From: Scatophagus argus | Lineage: Eukaryota > Chordata > Actinopteri > Scatophagidae | Reading direction: 5' to 3' | DNA: 64,000 nucleotides | Assembly (NCBI RefSeq): GCF_020382885.2 | Contig: NC_058499.1 | Span: 18,089,872-18,153,871 of the forward strand | In this document: positions 16,258-29,400 of the stretch, in pieces | Numbering within the stretch: position 1 is the first letter of the stretch | How the letters are laid out: every line of letters begins with the position of its first letter | Notes under the pieces: model-generated | Seen by the model: the letters and a program-made list of their open reading frames with translations, nothing else | The model's database searches: none | What the model was told of the DNA's origin: nothing | Position numbers and translations under genes: made by a program

Positions 16258-19200
16258 TCAACATTCTCCAGCAGCAATGAGTTCCCCAGGTCTCTCTGCC
16301 AGTCTGTCTCTACGGTTTTCTTCATCCTCCTCTGCCTCAAAGAGAGTGTGATGTATACTGAGCAGCTGATGCGTAGGGGCTCTGGTCAGGGGTGGAGGCT
16401 GACACTCAGGGTTTTCCGTCTGAGTGAGAGGCTCCCTTGGCGGAGGAGAGGACTTGGGACTGAGGGCGTCCTCGCTGGAGGGAGGGTTCGGGCTCACGCC
16501 ATTTACGTAAGTAGTAGTGGGCAGGGTCACTGTAGAAAAGGCAGTGTTGGTCGATTCCGGAGAGCATACCTTAGTTTCTGAAAAGACAAGAAGGAAATAC
16601 AGGACAGTGTATAGGAAGACAGGAGAAAGTCAGTGTTCTGTCAAAGGTGAGCAATAATTGCACAGCATGAACTGAAAGCTAACACTCATTCCCAAAACAG
16701 AGAGCATTTTTCTAAGTTGGAATGTGCTCTCATTTTGCATGTTAAAACCATACCAACATGTTGAAATAATCCTGCCCACGGCTTGAACCAAGCCATGGTT
16801 GCAGGCATAATCGAGATACAGCTAGATGAGATGGAATGCTGCATTTATTTTTGAACTAATAATGCTAAATTCCCTCAATATTTCACCCAAATGAACAAGA
16901 AACAACAGGAGCAAAGGAGACATCAGGCCTACCTGTAATTGCGCCAGACACATGAACTATAGTGTGTGTGCCTTCAAGGTACACTGTATCCATGTTGTGC
17001 TCAGAGGGTAGAGGTTCTGTGGTTGTGGCCTGCACCTTGGGCTTACGAATGGTCAGCATATATGGATGGACGTCCAGAGAGAAGTTTCGAGTGTGCTTTT
17101 TCTCCATCCCACTTAGATCTACAATGAGAAATGAAACGTAAAGAGATAAAATATTACAGCACAAAGACAGGCTACCCATCCAAAGTATGCTTACATACCG
17201 TGTAAAGGTGTAGGGAACTGCAGAGTTATAATAGTGATAATAACCTGTGGTCGTTTCACTAAGCAATCCCTCTCACATACAGTCATTTGTTCTCTTCCAT
17301 TGTTAATATAAGAGAAGGCCAATAGAACAAAATTAAGCAGAGCTCTAAATGAAAATGTCACAGACTTACTGTTCATAGTAGGCCTACTTAATACCTTTTG
17401 TTGCAGAATGTTGTGTGCTCTTGCTATCCAGAAGAGGTGCAATGAAGCTGTCTGCTACTGTCTTTCTTCTGAGTGGTTTGGGTTTTTCAGGCTTGGTGTT
17501 ATTTTCCAGGCGTGTTAGGGTGAGGGGTTCCTTTACAAGAGACAGAAAACAAGAACAGGTCATTAAATCATAGCTTCAGCTACAGTTAATGTATCCACAG
17601 GCAGTGATTAAAGCAGCATTGAAGCGAGTACTAAATGAGGACCACTTTGTGTGCCTCTTCACCAAAAGAAACCCTTATCAAGATTAAAACATCTTGAAAA
17701 GACACACAGTCCACGTTGAATGAACTGCTGTGCCCCAGTGAACAGGTTCTTGTAGAAAGTATTATTTTGAAAGGACAGTAGGTTTGGTTGATGCTGAATG
17801 AGCGATGGTGAACTGAGACATGGTTCTAGTTGGTATATAGTATAGTTCTTCTCTGGCACCCGCCTTACCTTGAATGGCTGAGGCAGAGGATTTGAACTTG
17901 GCATCCATTTAATCTTCTTGCGGGACCGTTTGATGACCAGCGGCTCCCCACCCATCTCTCCCACTCCAAGATCCATATTGGGATCAATTGTCTGTATACC
18001 AGAGTCCCTCACAGTGGGTGTAGAATCGTGGTTGGATTGTGCAAGTGCAGCCAACAGCTGCCTGACCACATTGTCATACATGAGGTCACTCTCATTGGTG
18101 ATGAAGTCCAGCCGATTGAGCGACTTGATGTGGTCCCTGTTCTCATTGCAGAACATGGCCAGGATGTTGATATCACAGAACTGAGACTTCTGCCACCGTC
18201 GCCGTGTTTTAATACCCACTTTATGCAATTTGTCAAACACAAAGTTGGACTTGCGCACCACAAACAAGTGCAGCAAATTAACCAGGATGATAAGGTTCAT
18301 GGTGCAGAGCAGAGCAATATCTACTGCAGCCATGATGCGCTGCAGCTGCACAGCAGGCAGCTTACAATTAACCCTGAGCTTCAGCTCTGCATAGCTGCTA
18401 ATGTCTGGGGGCTCACCCAGTGCACAGGTGAACTCATTCTGCCTTTGACGGGCATAGTAGGCGCTCAGGTAGGAAATGGGGATGGAACTGAGGCAGATAA
18501 TAGCCAGGTGACGTGCCAGGTAAAGCTTGGCCAGAAAGTTACTTTGGCCTCGTCTCTCCAAATATTTCTCAAACAGATTCTGCTCAGGGCTTTTCTCCTT
18601 CTCTGCATTCTCTATGATCTCCCTCCTCTCCCTCTCAGTTATGCCAGGTCCTTTGGATTGGATCTGCTTCTCGATCTTTGGGGCTCGGCCCTCAGCAGCT
18701 CGATGATAGCAGTTATCAATCTCTTGAAGCAGGAAATTGAGCTCTGAAGTGAGCCGTGTAGATGCAAGAAACTCCCAGCCCAAAGCAGGAATGTACATGA
18801 TTCCAGCGAAGGCCAGCAGGGCATAGGGCAGGAACTTGTGTTCAAATAGTGAAGGCCAAAGGTGAGACTCCACACCAGGCACAGCATCCCGCAGATCCGT
18901 CCAGCAGTAGCCTCTTGCGTACAGCGCCTGGTCTCTAGTAAAGTTGTGTGGTGTGTAACAGTATATGGACTCCTCTGAGGAAAGCACAGACAGAAATAAT
19001 CAGCCATGCATTACTTCAACAAGCTGGATAATTTTATCACAATATCACAATATAAATAAATTATTAGCATTAATTATTAGCATACAGAAGAATTTTACAG
19101 TTGTACATCCTGGGTCCTGTTTTCACATTTTCATCCATCACTCCTGTCAGCTCTGGTATTTGCTCTAAAATTTTATTGGCAAGATTTGGCAAAATAAAAA

Positions 19201-20640
19201 ATCTGCATGACCCAATTAAACATGCTGTGAGGGGTCAGACAAACAGGTTTACAATTTTATCTTAAACACTTATTTGAAAGTATAAAGGTTAAAGATAACT
19301 GAAGTGTTGTAATCATGCATTGTATTGTAAAAGTGCAGACAAATACACTGTGAGTCAAGAATTTAACTATTCAGTAGCTCTGTATAGCACAGATGTTGAA
19401 GGCAAAAAGTAAATGCAACTTTAGGAAAGAGCTTGCATCTATGTGACCCTATCTGACCTGTTTCATTTTTATATGTACTTTATCTGTACTGCATGAGAGT
19501 CTTTTAGAATAATATGTTCAGCCCACAGCCCTGTATGTCTTTATAAAGCTGCTCTTTGACATGACAGAAATCCTTGCCTGGCTCAGATGGAGCAAGTGAG
19601 AACACTCCTTTCTGTCAAAGCTGTGCCTCTCAGTTCTGTGTCCACAGAGTATGAATCTAAGTGGCTCAGGGTAGCAGCAAATCCACTTTTAATCTTTGAA
19701 TCTGAGTGCAGTGACATTTGATGCATGTTTGTAGGATGGCATTACCTTGCTACACTCACAGAGGGCAGGAAGCTCTCATTGTGCTGAGTTACCTAAAAAT
19801 TGTTTGGCAAAGCTCTAAATATCACTGTAAAACACCCCAGTGAGGGAGAACTTGTCTGAACACCCACATCTTTCTGCTGCTAAAGTTAAACACTCAGTCC
19901 CAGATGGTTAATGCTGCTATGCAGAGTCTGACTCAGCAATGAACAACATCTCTCCCATCCATCGTTTCCTGTCTTTCTTACCAACACCTTCCTCTTCCCT
20001 ATAATCTATCCCCTCACGTCTTTAGAATCTCTCCAGCCTCTCAAGCTTTTCCAGCTCCTTCTCCCTCTGTCTGCTCCTCCAATGCACTTGTCGACAGCTC
20101 TTCTCCTGCCTAATCTCACAGAAGATAAAAGCATTGCACCAATAACTCAAGAAGATCCTACTTAACATATATAGACTTCTACAACTGAGCTCCCTAAACT
20201 TTTATCACATTGTTGTGGTGAGACTTTTGGTGTATCTGTGGCTTTTTTTGTTGGTTTAAAGGAAACAAAGTGCACCATTTGTAGACCTGTGCTGGATTCT
20301 GTCACAAACTGAATGGGGTCAAAAATGGTAGGAGGGGTAACAACTGCTGCTGTAACTGAGATGTGGCAGTTTACTGGGGCAGTAAAACATTTCTAGCAGT
20401 AGAGGTCTCACCTGCAAAGTTCCTTGTGAAAACGAGGGTGACCAGCAGAATGGGGATGATGACCGTCCCTATAGTAACAACACGATCAAAGGGCAGCTCG
20501 AGTTTGAGCTGCACCATGAGGCTGGCCAGTGCCCCGCCCCTCTCATCCTGAGAGGAGCCTGGTAGGATCAGCTCCTTCAGCTTCTCGCCGGCGAGTAGAG
20601 CTGTCGCCATGTCTAAGTTCTGATCGAGGATGTTCTGCAT
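16258..20640 (-). CDS. panx2: Pannexin-2, 5 coding exons
   Basis: Exons: 20640-20412, 18974-17869, 17530-17395, 17118-16933, 16577-16258; 1977 nt, 658 aa (human about 677). Exon 1 gives MQNILDQNLDMATALL and TM1 VVTIGTVIIPILLVTLVF. Exon 2 has the two loop cysteine pairs (CYTPHNFT...GYCW and EFTCALG...RVNCKL), the N-glycosylation sequon N-F-T, further membrane segments, and the long cytoplasmic part with SQFCDINILAMFCNENRDHI. Exons 3-5 encode the low-complexity tail with RNFSLDVHPYML. Pannexins form large-pore ATP/ion channels; PANX2 is mostly in neural tissue and internal membranes (established). The end is odd: the tail stops at ELIAAGEC and lacks the mammalian ending. The ATG at 20640 is preceded by an in-frame GTG, not used here. 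Confidence 0.96.
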
Positions 20641-20666
20641 CACACAACAACAACCTCCCTTTGGGC
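20641..20666 (-). other. panx2 5' UTR portion of the first coding exon
   Basis: The minus strand shows CCCTTTAG|GCCCAAAGG, a plausible 3' splice site 26 nt before the ATG. This implies a separate upstream noncoding exon. Confidence 0.45.
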
Positions 20667-22945
20667 CTAAAGGGGAGACGAAACACTCCCTGCTGTTGTT
20701 AAATACTTCTTAACACAGTGTGCTATACTGGCACACACACAGAAATGTGTGGCCTACTTCAGCCCCTGTCGCCATATGTGGGAATGAAGCGGGTCATACT
20801 GTGCGACCTGTGTTCTTCAGTGCTTTGAGTTTTCTACAGTTTGCCACAACTTTTTTCTTTTCGAAGGACAGACATAATGTTTAGAAGCACACCACTCGCT
20901 CTGGCTCTTCTGTGTGCATCCTTTTGTTTTGGCCCATCTCTACAGTGCCTGTACACTCTGTGTGGCAGGCTGAGGAATGAGCTGAGTTCAGGAGGCGTCT
21001 TCGCATTCCCCAGGGAGGGAGACTGCTGGTTGAAGTTGGGTTGTTACATTAGCTTCAGTCAGGAGAATTCCTGACCACTCCTTTCCTAAAAGACAGATGA
21101 CCAGTTAGGGCGGAACAGTATGTCCAATTTAATAAAAGTGCAGTACAAGAACAAGATGCCATTTCTGGGAACTTGTGTATGATAGATAATTAGTGCAACA
21201 TCTCACACCTTCCTCAAGGAGGCTTTCTGTTCCCTTCCAACGTTCTCTATAATGCAGTCATATGGTTGTGGACAGCTAATCCTCTCTCTGTGACCAGTGG
21301 AGTGTGTCAGTGTGGTTACCTCTGAGGAGGACGTTTGTCTTTGATTGAGCAAGGACACTAAAGGGCACATTTATTCTCTTGGGAGTATGCTAAAATGAAA
21401 CTGACTGAAAACAATTTATTGAGTCAGTGCAAGTGCACGTGTGCATAGGTACATCAGCATGCATAGTGTACAGTAACTGTGCAGGGATGAATTGGCATCT
21501 GCTGCATGCTCATTTCACTTGAAGGTTATGCGAATGTCCTTCAGGAGGAGTGTGAGTACATCACCTCTTCCCATCAACAGTATTCAGCCTCTCTTTCCTC
21601 CTCTTTTTCCTCTCTCCATTACTCCCTCGGCCCTCCTCTCGCTTTCCTCTTGTTACGCAAACACACAAGCTCATCTATGACATCCTTAAAAGCAGAGTCA
21701 TCCAGTCCAGGACTGCTAAGCATACTTAATATTTTGGGGAGTGGAACCTTGAGACTGCACTTCCACAAGTACAGGGGACAATTAGTGTCCTCTGGTCAGC
21801 TTTATAGCACTCTCTCCCACATGGTGAGAAAGATCCTAAAGACAGGATTTCTTTGAAATTAAAAAAAACAGTATTATTCAAGGCTCTATGCAGTAATGCA
21901 AGAGAACAAGATGTCCCTTGTGAGATGACATAGTACAGATTGTATACTGTTTTGTCCAACTACTGCTTGGTGGCAATCAAGACAACTTTATCCACATCCT
22001 CAAACACTGTCTCAAATATGAGGGGAAATAAACTTTGCATGATTGATATTTAAAGGGGCAGCATCACATTTTTGGCGCTCGGTTAGAGGCTGCACTGTGA
22101 GCCACTGGCATTGCTCCAGTACAACAGATAATGCCCTTCATTTGGGCGATGCTACCAGTGTTTAGAGAGGGAAATCCCACAGTCTTTGGCTACTACAGCA
22201 TCACGCTTGGCTGTGGCTGAGTACAGCTGGCTACAAAGAGACAGAGCTATGCTCCAGAAGCTGATCGAGAGGAGCCCTATTCATTCATTATGAATTAGAT
22301 GATCGCTGAAGAGGGAAGAACTTTTAGTAAACTGACACTCAGACATTTAGAAAATACATCCGTCCAGATTACTGTAACAGACTAATGGTAAATTTTAGAA
22401 ACGTGTGCAGTTTTCTACTAATAGTGACACAGAAAAAGACCGTAAAGTATGCTCAGTTTCCTCACTTTTGACTCATCAGTAAGTCCCTATGGGAACACTG
22501 CAGGAACATTTCATCAGGGTGAGGAGATCATTATGTCCTAGTTAGCTCGTATTGAGCTCAGATGTCTGTCACTGCTGTCTCCTAACGGCTCTGTGAGTCC
22601 GACACACTGGCAGAATCTCAAACCACACTTCCATCAGAGGCACTGCATCGCAGTGAACCGCAGCTTCCCGCAGATGACGATCCGTTTCAGCACCTGAGCA
22701 GAGGATAGCTCCCCTATAGCCAGCCAGAGACGAGCTGCATCAAGTGTAGAGATGGAGTGTGAGTGTGTGTGCGCGCTGCTCCGTCTGTCTCTGTGTGTGC
22801 GCGTGTGTGTATGCGTGAGGACAGTCTTTGCCCAATACCTGCACCAGCTGTCTATCTGTCCACGCTGGAAAGGACGAGCAGCGGAAAAGCCACACTCCCG
22901 AGCTGTGTGCCTGCAGTAGGGGAAAAATAACAAAAATCCACTCAC
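20667..22945. other. Probable panx2 5' UTR intron
   Basis: No coding exon recognised. A pyrimidine-rich stretch lies near 21580-21660 and GT-rich sequence near 22757-22815. ORFs of up to 116 codons show no family resemblance. Confidence 0.4.
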
Positions 22946-23060
22946 CATGTCTCGGCGCTTCTCCCGGCACGGTAAGAGTTAATCTGCAGTGCGGGCGAGC
23001 AGCTACAGCATGTATCCGAGCACACCGGTTTGTTCCGCCTTCCCCCCACCAAGCTTCCCT
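22946..23060 (-). other. Candidate panx2 noncoding first exon/promoter region
   Basis: GC-rich stretch ending in GAGACATG|GTGAGTGG on the minus strand, a strong donor. It would join to the acceptor at 20667-20668. The 5' limit is a guess. It contains an ATG right at the donor, which would need to be out of use. Not confirmed by any expression evidence. Confidence 0.35.
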
Positions 23061-24028
23061 TCCATCCAACCCCTCTGCTCTCCCCTCCCTGCCCTGCCTC
23101 TTCCTCAGAAACAAGGGATGATGAGATAACGCATTAAGATTCTCCAGTTCATCACAACACCTCGCTTTTTATTCCCGCCGTTCACCGGTGTCGTGTAAGC
23201 AGAGGTGCTGAAAAATGAATTCAATAATGTTGCAAAGAAAAAATAAATCGATGTCCTTCTAATTCTGGAATCTTTTTCAGAGGGTTGCCATTGGATTGTT
23301 ACAGATGTAGAGTCCTGAATGGATGTTACTGCGATGCTTCTTTGCATATTACAGTCACGTTTGTGATCTGTTTAAAATCTGTTTGGGACTAAAACTCGGC
23401 TTAATAGCCTACCGACTGCCGCGATTCAACTCCTCTGTTCGATCAGTCTACAACCTAACTACAAGGTTTTGACAGGCTTTTAGTTTCCTATTGATAGGTT
23501 TATTCGGCCTGCCCATCATCCGTGATAGTAGGACTAAAAACAACGAATGGGAAACATGTCTGTCATTCAAATTCACGGGGTGTGGCGGGCATCTTCTCGT
23601 TAGGGGATCACACAGCGGGCATATACCCGACTTGCCTCAAAGTTTGAAATAAAGTAGAGCCTTCTGCAGCTGGTAATGGAGGAGCCCTCCTTAAATTGCG
23701 TCATCCTCTTGGAGTGGGGAGTCCAGAGAGCTCTTTCAGAGGGGAGAACATCGATAAATGAACTGCTTTATTAAAATTCATTCGTTAGCGCTCTTGCCGA
23801 ATGGCACAGTCTTTAACTTCCCCTCTACATCACTGCTGAAGAGGGACAGTGTCACAGCAGCATGGCAGGCTGGTTTGTAGCCTCCAGCGGTCTTTGGCTC
23901 TCTGCTGGGATTGTTGTGGTGATGTGAGAGTGCGCGCTCTCGATGGATGTTCTTCAGCTGGACTGAGCATCAAGTCGGTGTTCCTCAAGCCGGTTTCCGC
24001 CGGTTCGGGAAGCCCCACCTCACCGAGT

Positions 24029-24040
24029 CTGCTCTCTCTC

Positions 24041-24080
<40 letters not shown>
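24029..24080. repeat. (CT)n microsatellite
   Basis: About 50 nt of CT with one CCCT interruption. Confidence 0.95.
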
Positions 24081-24085
<5 letters not shown>

Positions 24086-24393
24086 TAGCATCGGGATCTC
24101 GAGATCTTGGTGATGTTCATTTATGAGATATGATGCATCCTCTTCTCTGGGTGGCATGAAGAGTGCAAAATAATGCAACAACAAGTAACAACAAAATCCG
24201 CATTTCCTTTCGTTATAATGTGTTCAGCACACTTCTACAGTCTATTCCAATTCAATAGTCTACATCAGCTCTGCTGTACACACAGCTTTAAATATTATAT
24301 CATCTTGTGTTATGTGTTGTGTATTACTGAGGTCACAGTCCAAGGTGGTGTTGTCCTGGCCTGTATAATACTGAATGTTACAAACACTGAAGA

Positions 24394-24493
24394 ATATATT
24401 ATATTATATTATATTATATTATATTATATTATATTATATTATATTATATTATATTATATTATATTATATTATATTATATTATATTATATTATA
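24394..24493. repeat. (ATATT)n pentanucleotide array, about 20 copies
   Basis: Nearly perfect five-base tandem, about 100 nt. It creates a spurious ORF repeating Y-I-I-L-Y. High purity suggests recent expansion and length polymorphism. Confidence 0.97.
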
Positions 24494-25930
24494 GTAGACT
24501 TGGTGGCAGAACAATTGAGATTATTAGATTGTTAGATTGCATGTACAGTTGCACTGAGTGCAAACCAAAACTGGCTGAGACGCTGTCTGTACAGGCATCA
24601 ACACCTTGGCCTCTGGTATAATACTTCTAGTGAATGCTGTGTTTGTTCAGTGTGTCATCTAGGCCCTTTGAGGTATCATCTTAAGGGAGGGAAATGACTC
24701 CCTGTTAATAGGAATATATTGTGTTCAGTGTCTAACACAGAATGGAGAAGAAGGATAGGAGTCAATTAAAAGAGGAAAGAAATGGCGTCAGTTACCAATG
24801 TGGCAAATACATTAAAGTAAAACAACGATGAGAACACCATCCAAACAAGAAAGCAGAGGTGTGTAGATTTTTTAAAGTAAGCACATATACCAATATAAAT
24901 CACCAACTGTTCATACAGCTCAGTCTGACATTTAAACATAAGATAACAACAGAACAATATTTCCTTGATGGTTATTTCAGAATGCAGATAGTTAGTGTCA
25001 TTTGTCTTGTATGTATTTGTATTTTATCTTGTCATTCACACAATATTTGCAGATTGTTTAAGTGTGCAACATTCCGCAATAGAAAAAGTGACCACCAAAC
25101 ATAATACACATGTTTACATACAGTTAATAGCAAACATTTTACTTTTCAAAATAAGACAGAATTTATGTTAAAACTCTTTACATCAGTTAATAATGCATAC
25201 AGCATCCAGGTGGTTCAGTTCTCTTGTTATAAACTGTAACAAACGACCACTACAGCAGCAATGTACACAGGAAGACACGAAGAGGCCTTCCTCTAGAAAA
25301 AAAGCATGTATTGCTAATTGTCTTAATTGTCTTTGTAGGGATATAATAAATGAAAACAACGATGCAATAATATTCATTGAGTTGGATGTATTTTGGCATG
25401 TGTATGTCTTTTTCACCCTATACAGTACAACCTCGACGATAATGCTGACAAAACAGCCTCATGCATTAAATCCAAAATGAATTTAAATGCCTGCATATAG
25501 TGTATTGAATAAAGTTAAATCTCTCAAGTCATCATAAAAGTTTGTGTTTAAGTGCTCAGAACAACTAACTAACTAACCTGATTGTTCATTGCACCAGTAT
25601 GGTGTCAATGTAAATATACTTGTGCTTATTTAACTCCAGAGGATGGTTCAATACCCAGATCAAATAATGCCACTCTTCGCTACAGTAAGCAGGAAATGAT
25701 TATAAAAACCCAGAAAACAGACATAAGAGCAAAGTGCTCAAAGCATGTTCTATGCAAATATCTACATCAAAAGAAATAACAATTCATCTCTGAATAAATG
25801 TTCACAGCTATTTCTTTCTTCCAGTGTTCTTTGTCAGGATTGTACTCTTGTGCTCACAGCATATGGGGTTTGTTTTATCTCTCGCTTTTCCATTTTTCAT
25901 CATCAACTTCTGTCTGTATTGGAAGGCTGC

Positions 25931-26455
25931 TCATTGGGCCATTTGGACCACTACTGCCTTCCAGGCTCTGTCTTTGTCAATGTCCTGCAGCGTTCCATTG
26001 GATGCTTGCTGCTGAGGAAGCAAAACAGGAAGAGAGAAATTGGAGATGAGAGAGATGAAATGTGAAAGAGAAAAGGTAACAAATCAGTTAGATAAATGAT
26101 GTGTCATTTTCACGTTTGACTGTCATCATTCCATTTACATGAGCTACTGCTGATGATTCTAACATACAGAATAGATTTAAATCGACCATTTTCCACATTC
26201 TCAAATGTCTTTTGTTGGACTTAGAATGATGGACAAGGCGAGAAAAAGACTGGATTTGACTATTTGTGTCTCTTGCTTCTACCTTACCTCACAGTAATGC
26301 CTCGAGGAGTTCATGCTGTCCTCGCACTCCGGAGCCCCCATGCGGAGTTGACTCTTGTAGGAGGCACAGTGCACCACCGTGGCTGAAGTTAGAATTGCCT
26401 GCACCAGCAGCAGCACCATCAGAATCAGCAGTAGGATGTCATAGGATTGCTGGGC

Positions 26456-26491
<36 letters not shown>

Positions 26492-29400
26492 CCCACACAC
26501 ACAAAGAGGAAATTAAATGATTTTGCTGTTTCTGTAAAGTGTCATGCAAAAGGAGCTCAAGGCTTGAGAGATAAAACCTGCACATTGCGCACTCTGGATA
26601 CATTTTCACTTCACTGAACTCACCTTGGCTGGAGGCACATCATGCAGAAAAATTTCAATAAAACTGATCACACTGCAAGAGAGGAAGCCGGAGGCAGAAA
26701 AGAGCAGAGGAGATGTCACGCTGCTGATGGCAATCAGCACCTCCACCTGAGAGACACCAGGAAGAGAGAAAAAAGAGGAACTGAGAAAGAATGTTGGTCG
26801 ACCCAGAAGTAAAAGGATATCGACTCAGTTTGTATAAGCAAGGAAATTTTGTAGCCTAACAATAATAACGATTATTCTTCCTCAGCAGACACCCGTCCTA
26901 ATTATTGTTCATGAGATGCATAAAGTAAGTAACTTGATTCCTAAATCACTTAGATCTTAAGTCGGCAGAACAATCCAAAGTTAAGGAGCTGGAGTGAGGA
27001 ACAACCAACAAATCCTGATCGAAAGACCTTAGAGACCTACTGCTTACACAGGGCTGCAGTGGATTCCTAATAAAAGCAGGTGCCTGACCGTACAGGGAGT
27101 CTGAGAGATCCGGGGGGGCTAGTGAAGAGAGCTGCTGAGGCAAGTAAGGACGGAATAATACTAGTTGTGTTTTGCAGTATTTTTCCACTGAAAAAAGCAA
27201 TCAAAAAACAAAACACTTTGTTTGTCAAGAATCAGTGCTGGTCCATGTTGATTCTCAAATTTCATGAAATAAGAACTTTGAACTGTTTTGTAAGCTTTAA
27301 ACTGCCAACCAGTCTCTGATAGAGTTTAAGTAAACTTTGCTACATTTTGTGTTTTCGATGAGATGTGTCTGCTCAGCAAGACACATCTCATACATACAGG
27401 AAATACCTTCAAAGTGGAGAGAAAGCACAAACAAAACAGGTCCCAGGACAGAACCCTGGGGAACACCACAATACATGCATGTGTATATACATGCAATTTA
27501 CAATATACACGTAATGCCCAAAGATATAATGTGAGACTCTAGTTCAAACTAATACTTTCCTCCACCTATGGCTGAGTTAGTATGTGAAAAAGCTTGATTT
27601 GCAAAGTCACAAAGTTGATCAGTATTTGAAGTCTAACAAAGACTGACAGATTCAAATATATTACTTTAATTGATCAGATCCACTCCTTAAAACAAACATG
27701 AAGCCCCTTTTATTGAGCATTTGCAAGACAGAGGTCCAACAACTAGAGTATTGTCTAGTACTCACCAGACACTTGTTGGGGTATTCTGACACAACATGAC
27801 TGGCAATAGCACTAGGAAAACACTGCAAAGGATAAAGGATCAGACACAAAGTTATGTAAAAATGCTGGTGATGGAGGGCATCTGAGTTATCATTCTAAGC
27901 TGAAACCTGTGTCATAATGAAAAGCAAGTTTTAGTAGGAGAAACTTACAGCCACAAGAATCCAGAAAAATGTGACAGACAAGTACGGGCCAGGCAGCAAA
28001 GCGTCCATGTTGAGCGCAATAATTCCTCCAAATACAGCAGAAATTCCTACGATTACTTCAATCACCTATTGGAAACATTTTTGAATAAGAGTTGATCTGA
28101 CAGAAATATCACAGCGATAATACTGAAGACTACTCACAGAATATGCTTTAAGGAGTCGAGTGGGGAACACCGCAGGCGTTATAACCACAGGTCTGTCATA
28201 TGACATCGGCTAAAAGATGCATTGGAAGATTGAGTGGCATTAGGATGGAAGAGTGAAGAGAGAAGGCAAGAAGATTAAGAGGGTAGAGGCATCACTGGGG
28301 GAATAAAAAAAATCAATCACTCATACACAACACACACACACACACGAACATACACACACCTTCTTGTGGCAGCAGCAGTCTTCTGCAGAGCGGGCTGACA
28401 AGATGACAGTACTGGCCATCAACACCTCCAGCAAAATCATCAAGATGAGGTTAAAGTTGATCTGAGAACAGACAGAACGGGAGGAAGAGCAGGGACACAG
28501 CAGCAGATGGAAGATCGACGGAGAATAAAGGTTTATTCTGAAGAGTAACATGATGTGCTGATGTGCAACCATAAGATTGGTAGTTTTCATCATATGGCTA
28601 TGATGGATTTACATTGACAGCAGAAGGGTTCAGGACCAATTTACATCCAAACCAAACCAGGCATGTTGTTGTCACAGCAAATGTTGACACATAGACGACC
28701 TGGAAATCAGACACCTTGAAGAGACATGAAATCTTCATTAGTATAAAGCCTAAAGGAAACTCAACTAAAAATCCATTAAAACACAATTATCTCTTTTGCC
28801 CTTGGAGTGTTCATTGTTTACTCACCGCATCATGTCTGTTCTTAGCTATGGCAAAACTGGCTATCGCTGCAGGCAGGCCCTGTGAAGAACAACAGCAAAT
28901 GAGCTGACGCGTTTACCTATTTAGCAGAAATGCTGATGAAAATTAGGTGTTACTGGCCTTTTGACACAAAAGTCTAATCTAAACAATCTGTGAAAACCCA
29001 TTAAGGTAGAGCTGCATGTGAATGTGACCGTGATTACGATGGTCACTTACCGCGCCTGCAGCACAGCGTAGGTAGTCCATGGCAACAGGAAACACATTTC
29101 CCAGGTACAGAGAAAAACCAGATGTGATGAGCAGACTGCCCTGAGGATGCACACACATGCACATGTGCAGGCACACACATATACAAATACAGACACTCAT
29201 AAACGTAATCAAGAGCTCAAGACTGCACAAGAATGCTGCACAAGAAACACATTCAGACACCTATTTAACAATAACTCTTATATCATAAATCTTATGTGTC
29301 CAGTTAAGCAGATATGTCATAACACACCTTACAGACAAACTGCTGACATTTAAAATAGTGACAGGGACCTCCATCCATAACTACTTATGCAAAGTTTGGA

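Larger units (their letters stand above)
23061..25930. other. Spacer between panx2 promoter side and mlc1 stop
   Basis: No exon recognised. Contains the CT and ATATT repeats, AT-rich sequence 24.7-25.7 kb, and presumably the mlc1 3' UTR next to 25931. No confident minus-strand poly(A) signal was picked. Confidence 0.5.

Noticed and set aside
18028-18747. 239-codon plus-strand ORF
   Set aside because: Antisense of the large panx2 exon 2; the minus-strand frame is clearly pannexin.
20641-20643. GTG-initiated start for panx2 (and likewise for mlc1 at 29971-29973)
   Set aside because: An ATG follows at once and matches the family start; GTG is not expected as a vertebrate start here, and in mlc1 it spans the splice acceptor.
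24173-24535. 120-codon plus-strand ORF with repeating Y-I-I-L
   Set aside because: Produced by the ATATT microsatellite.
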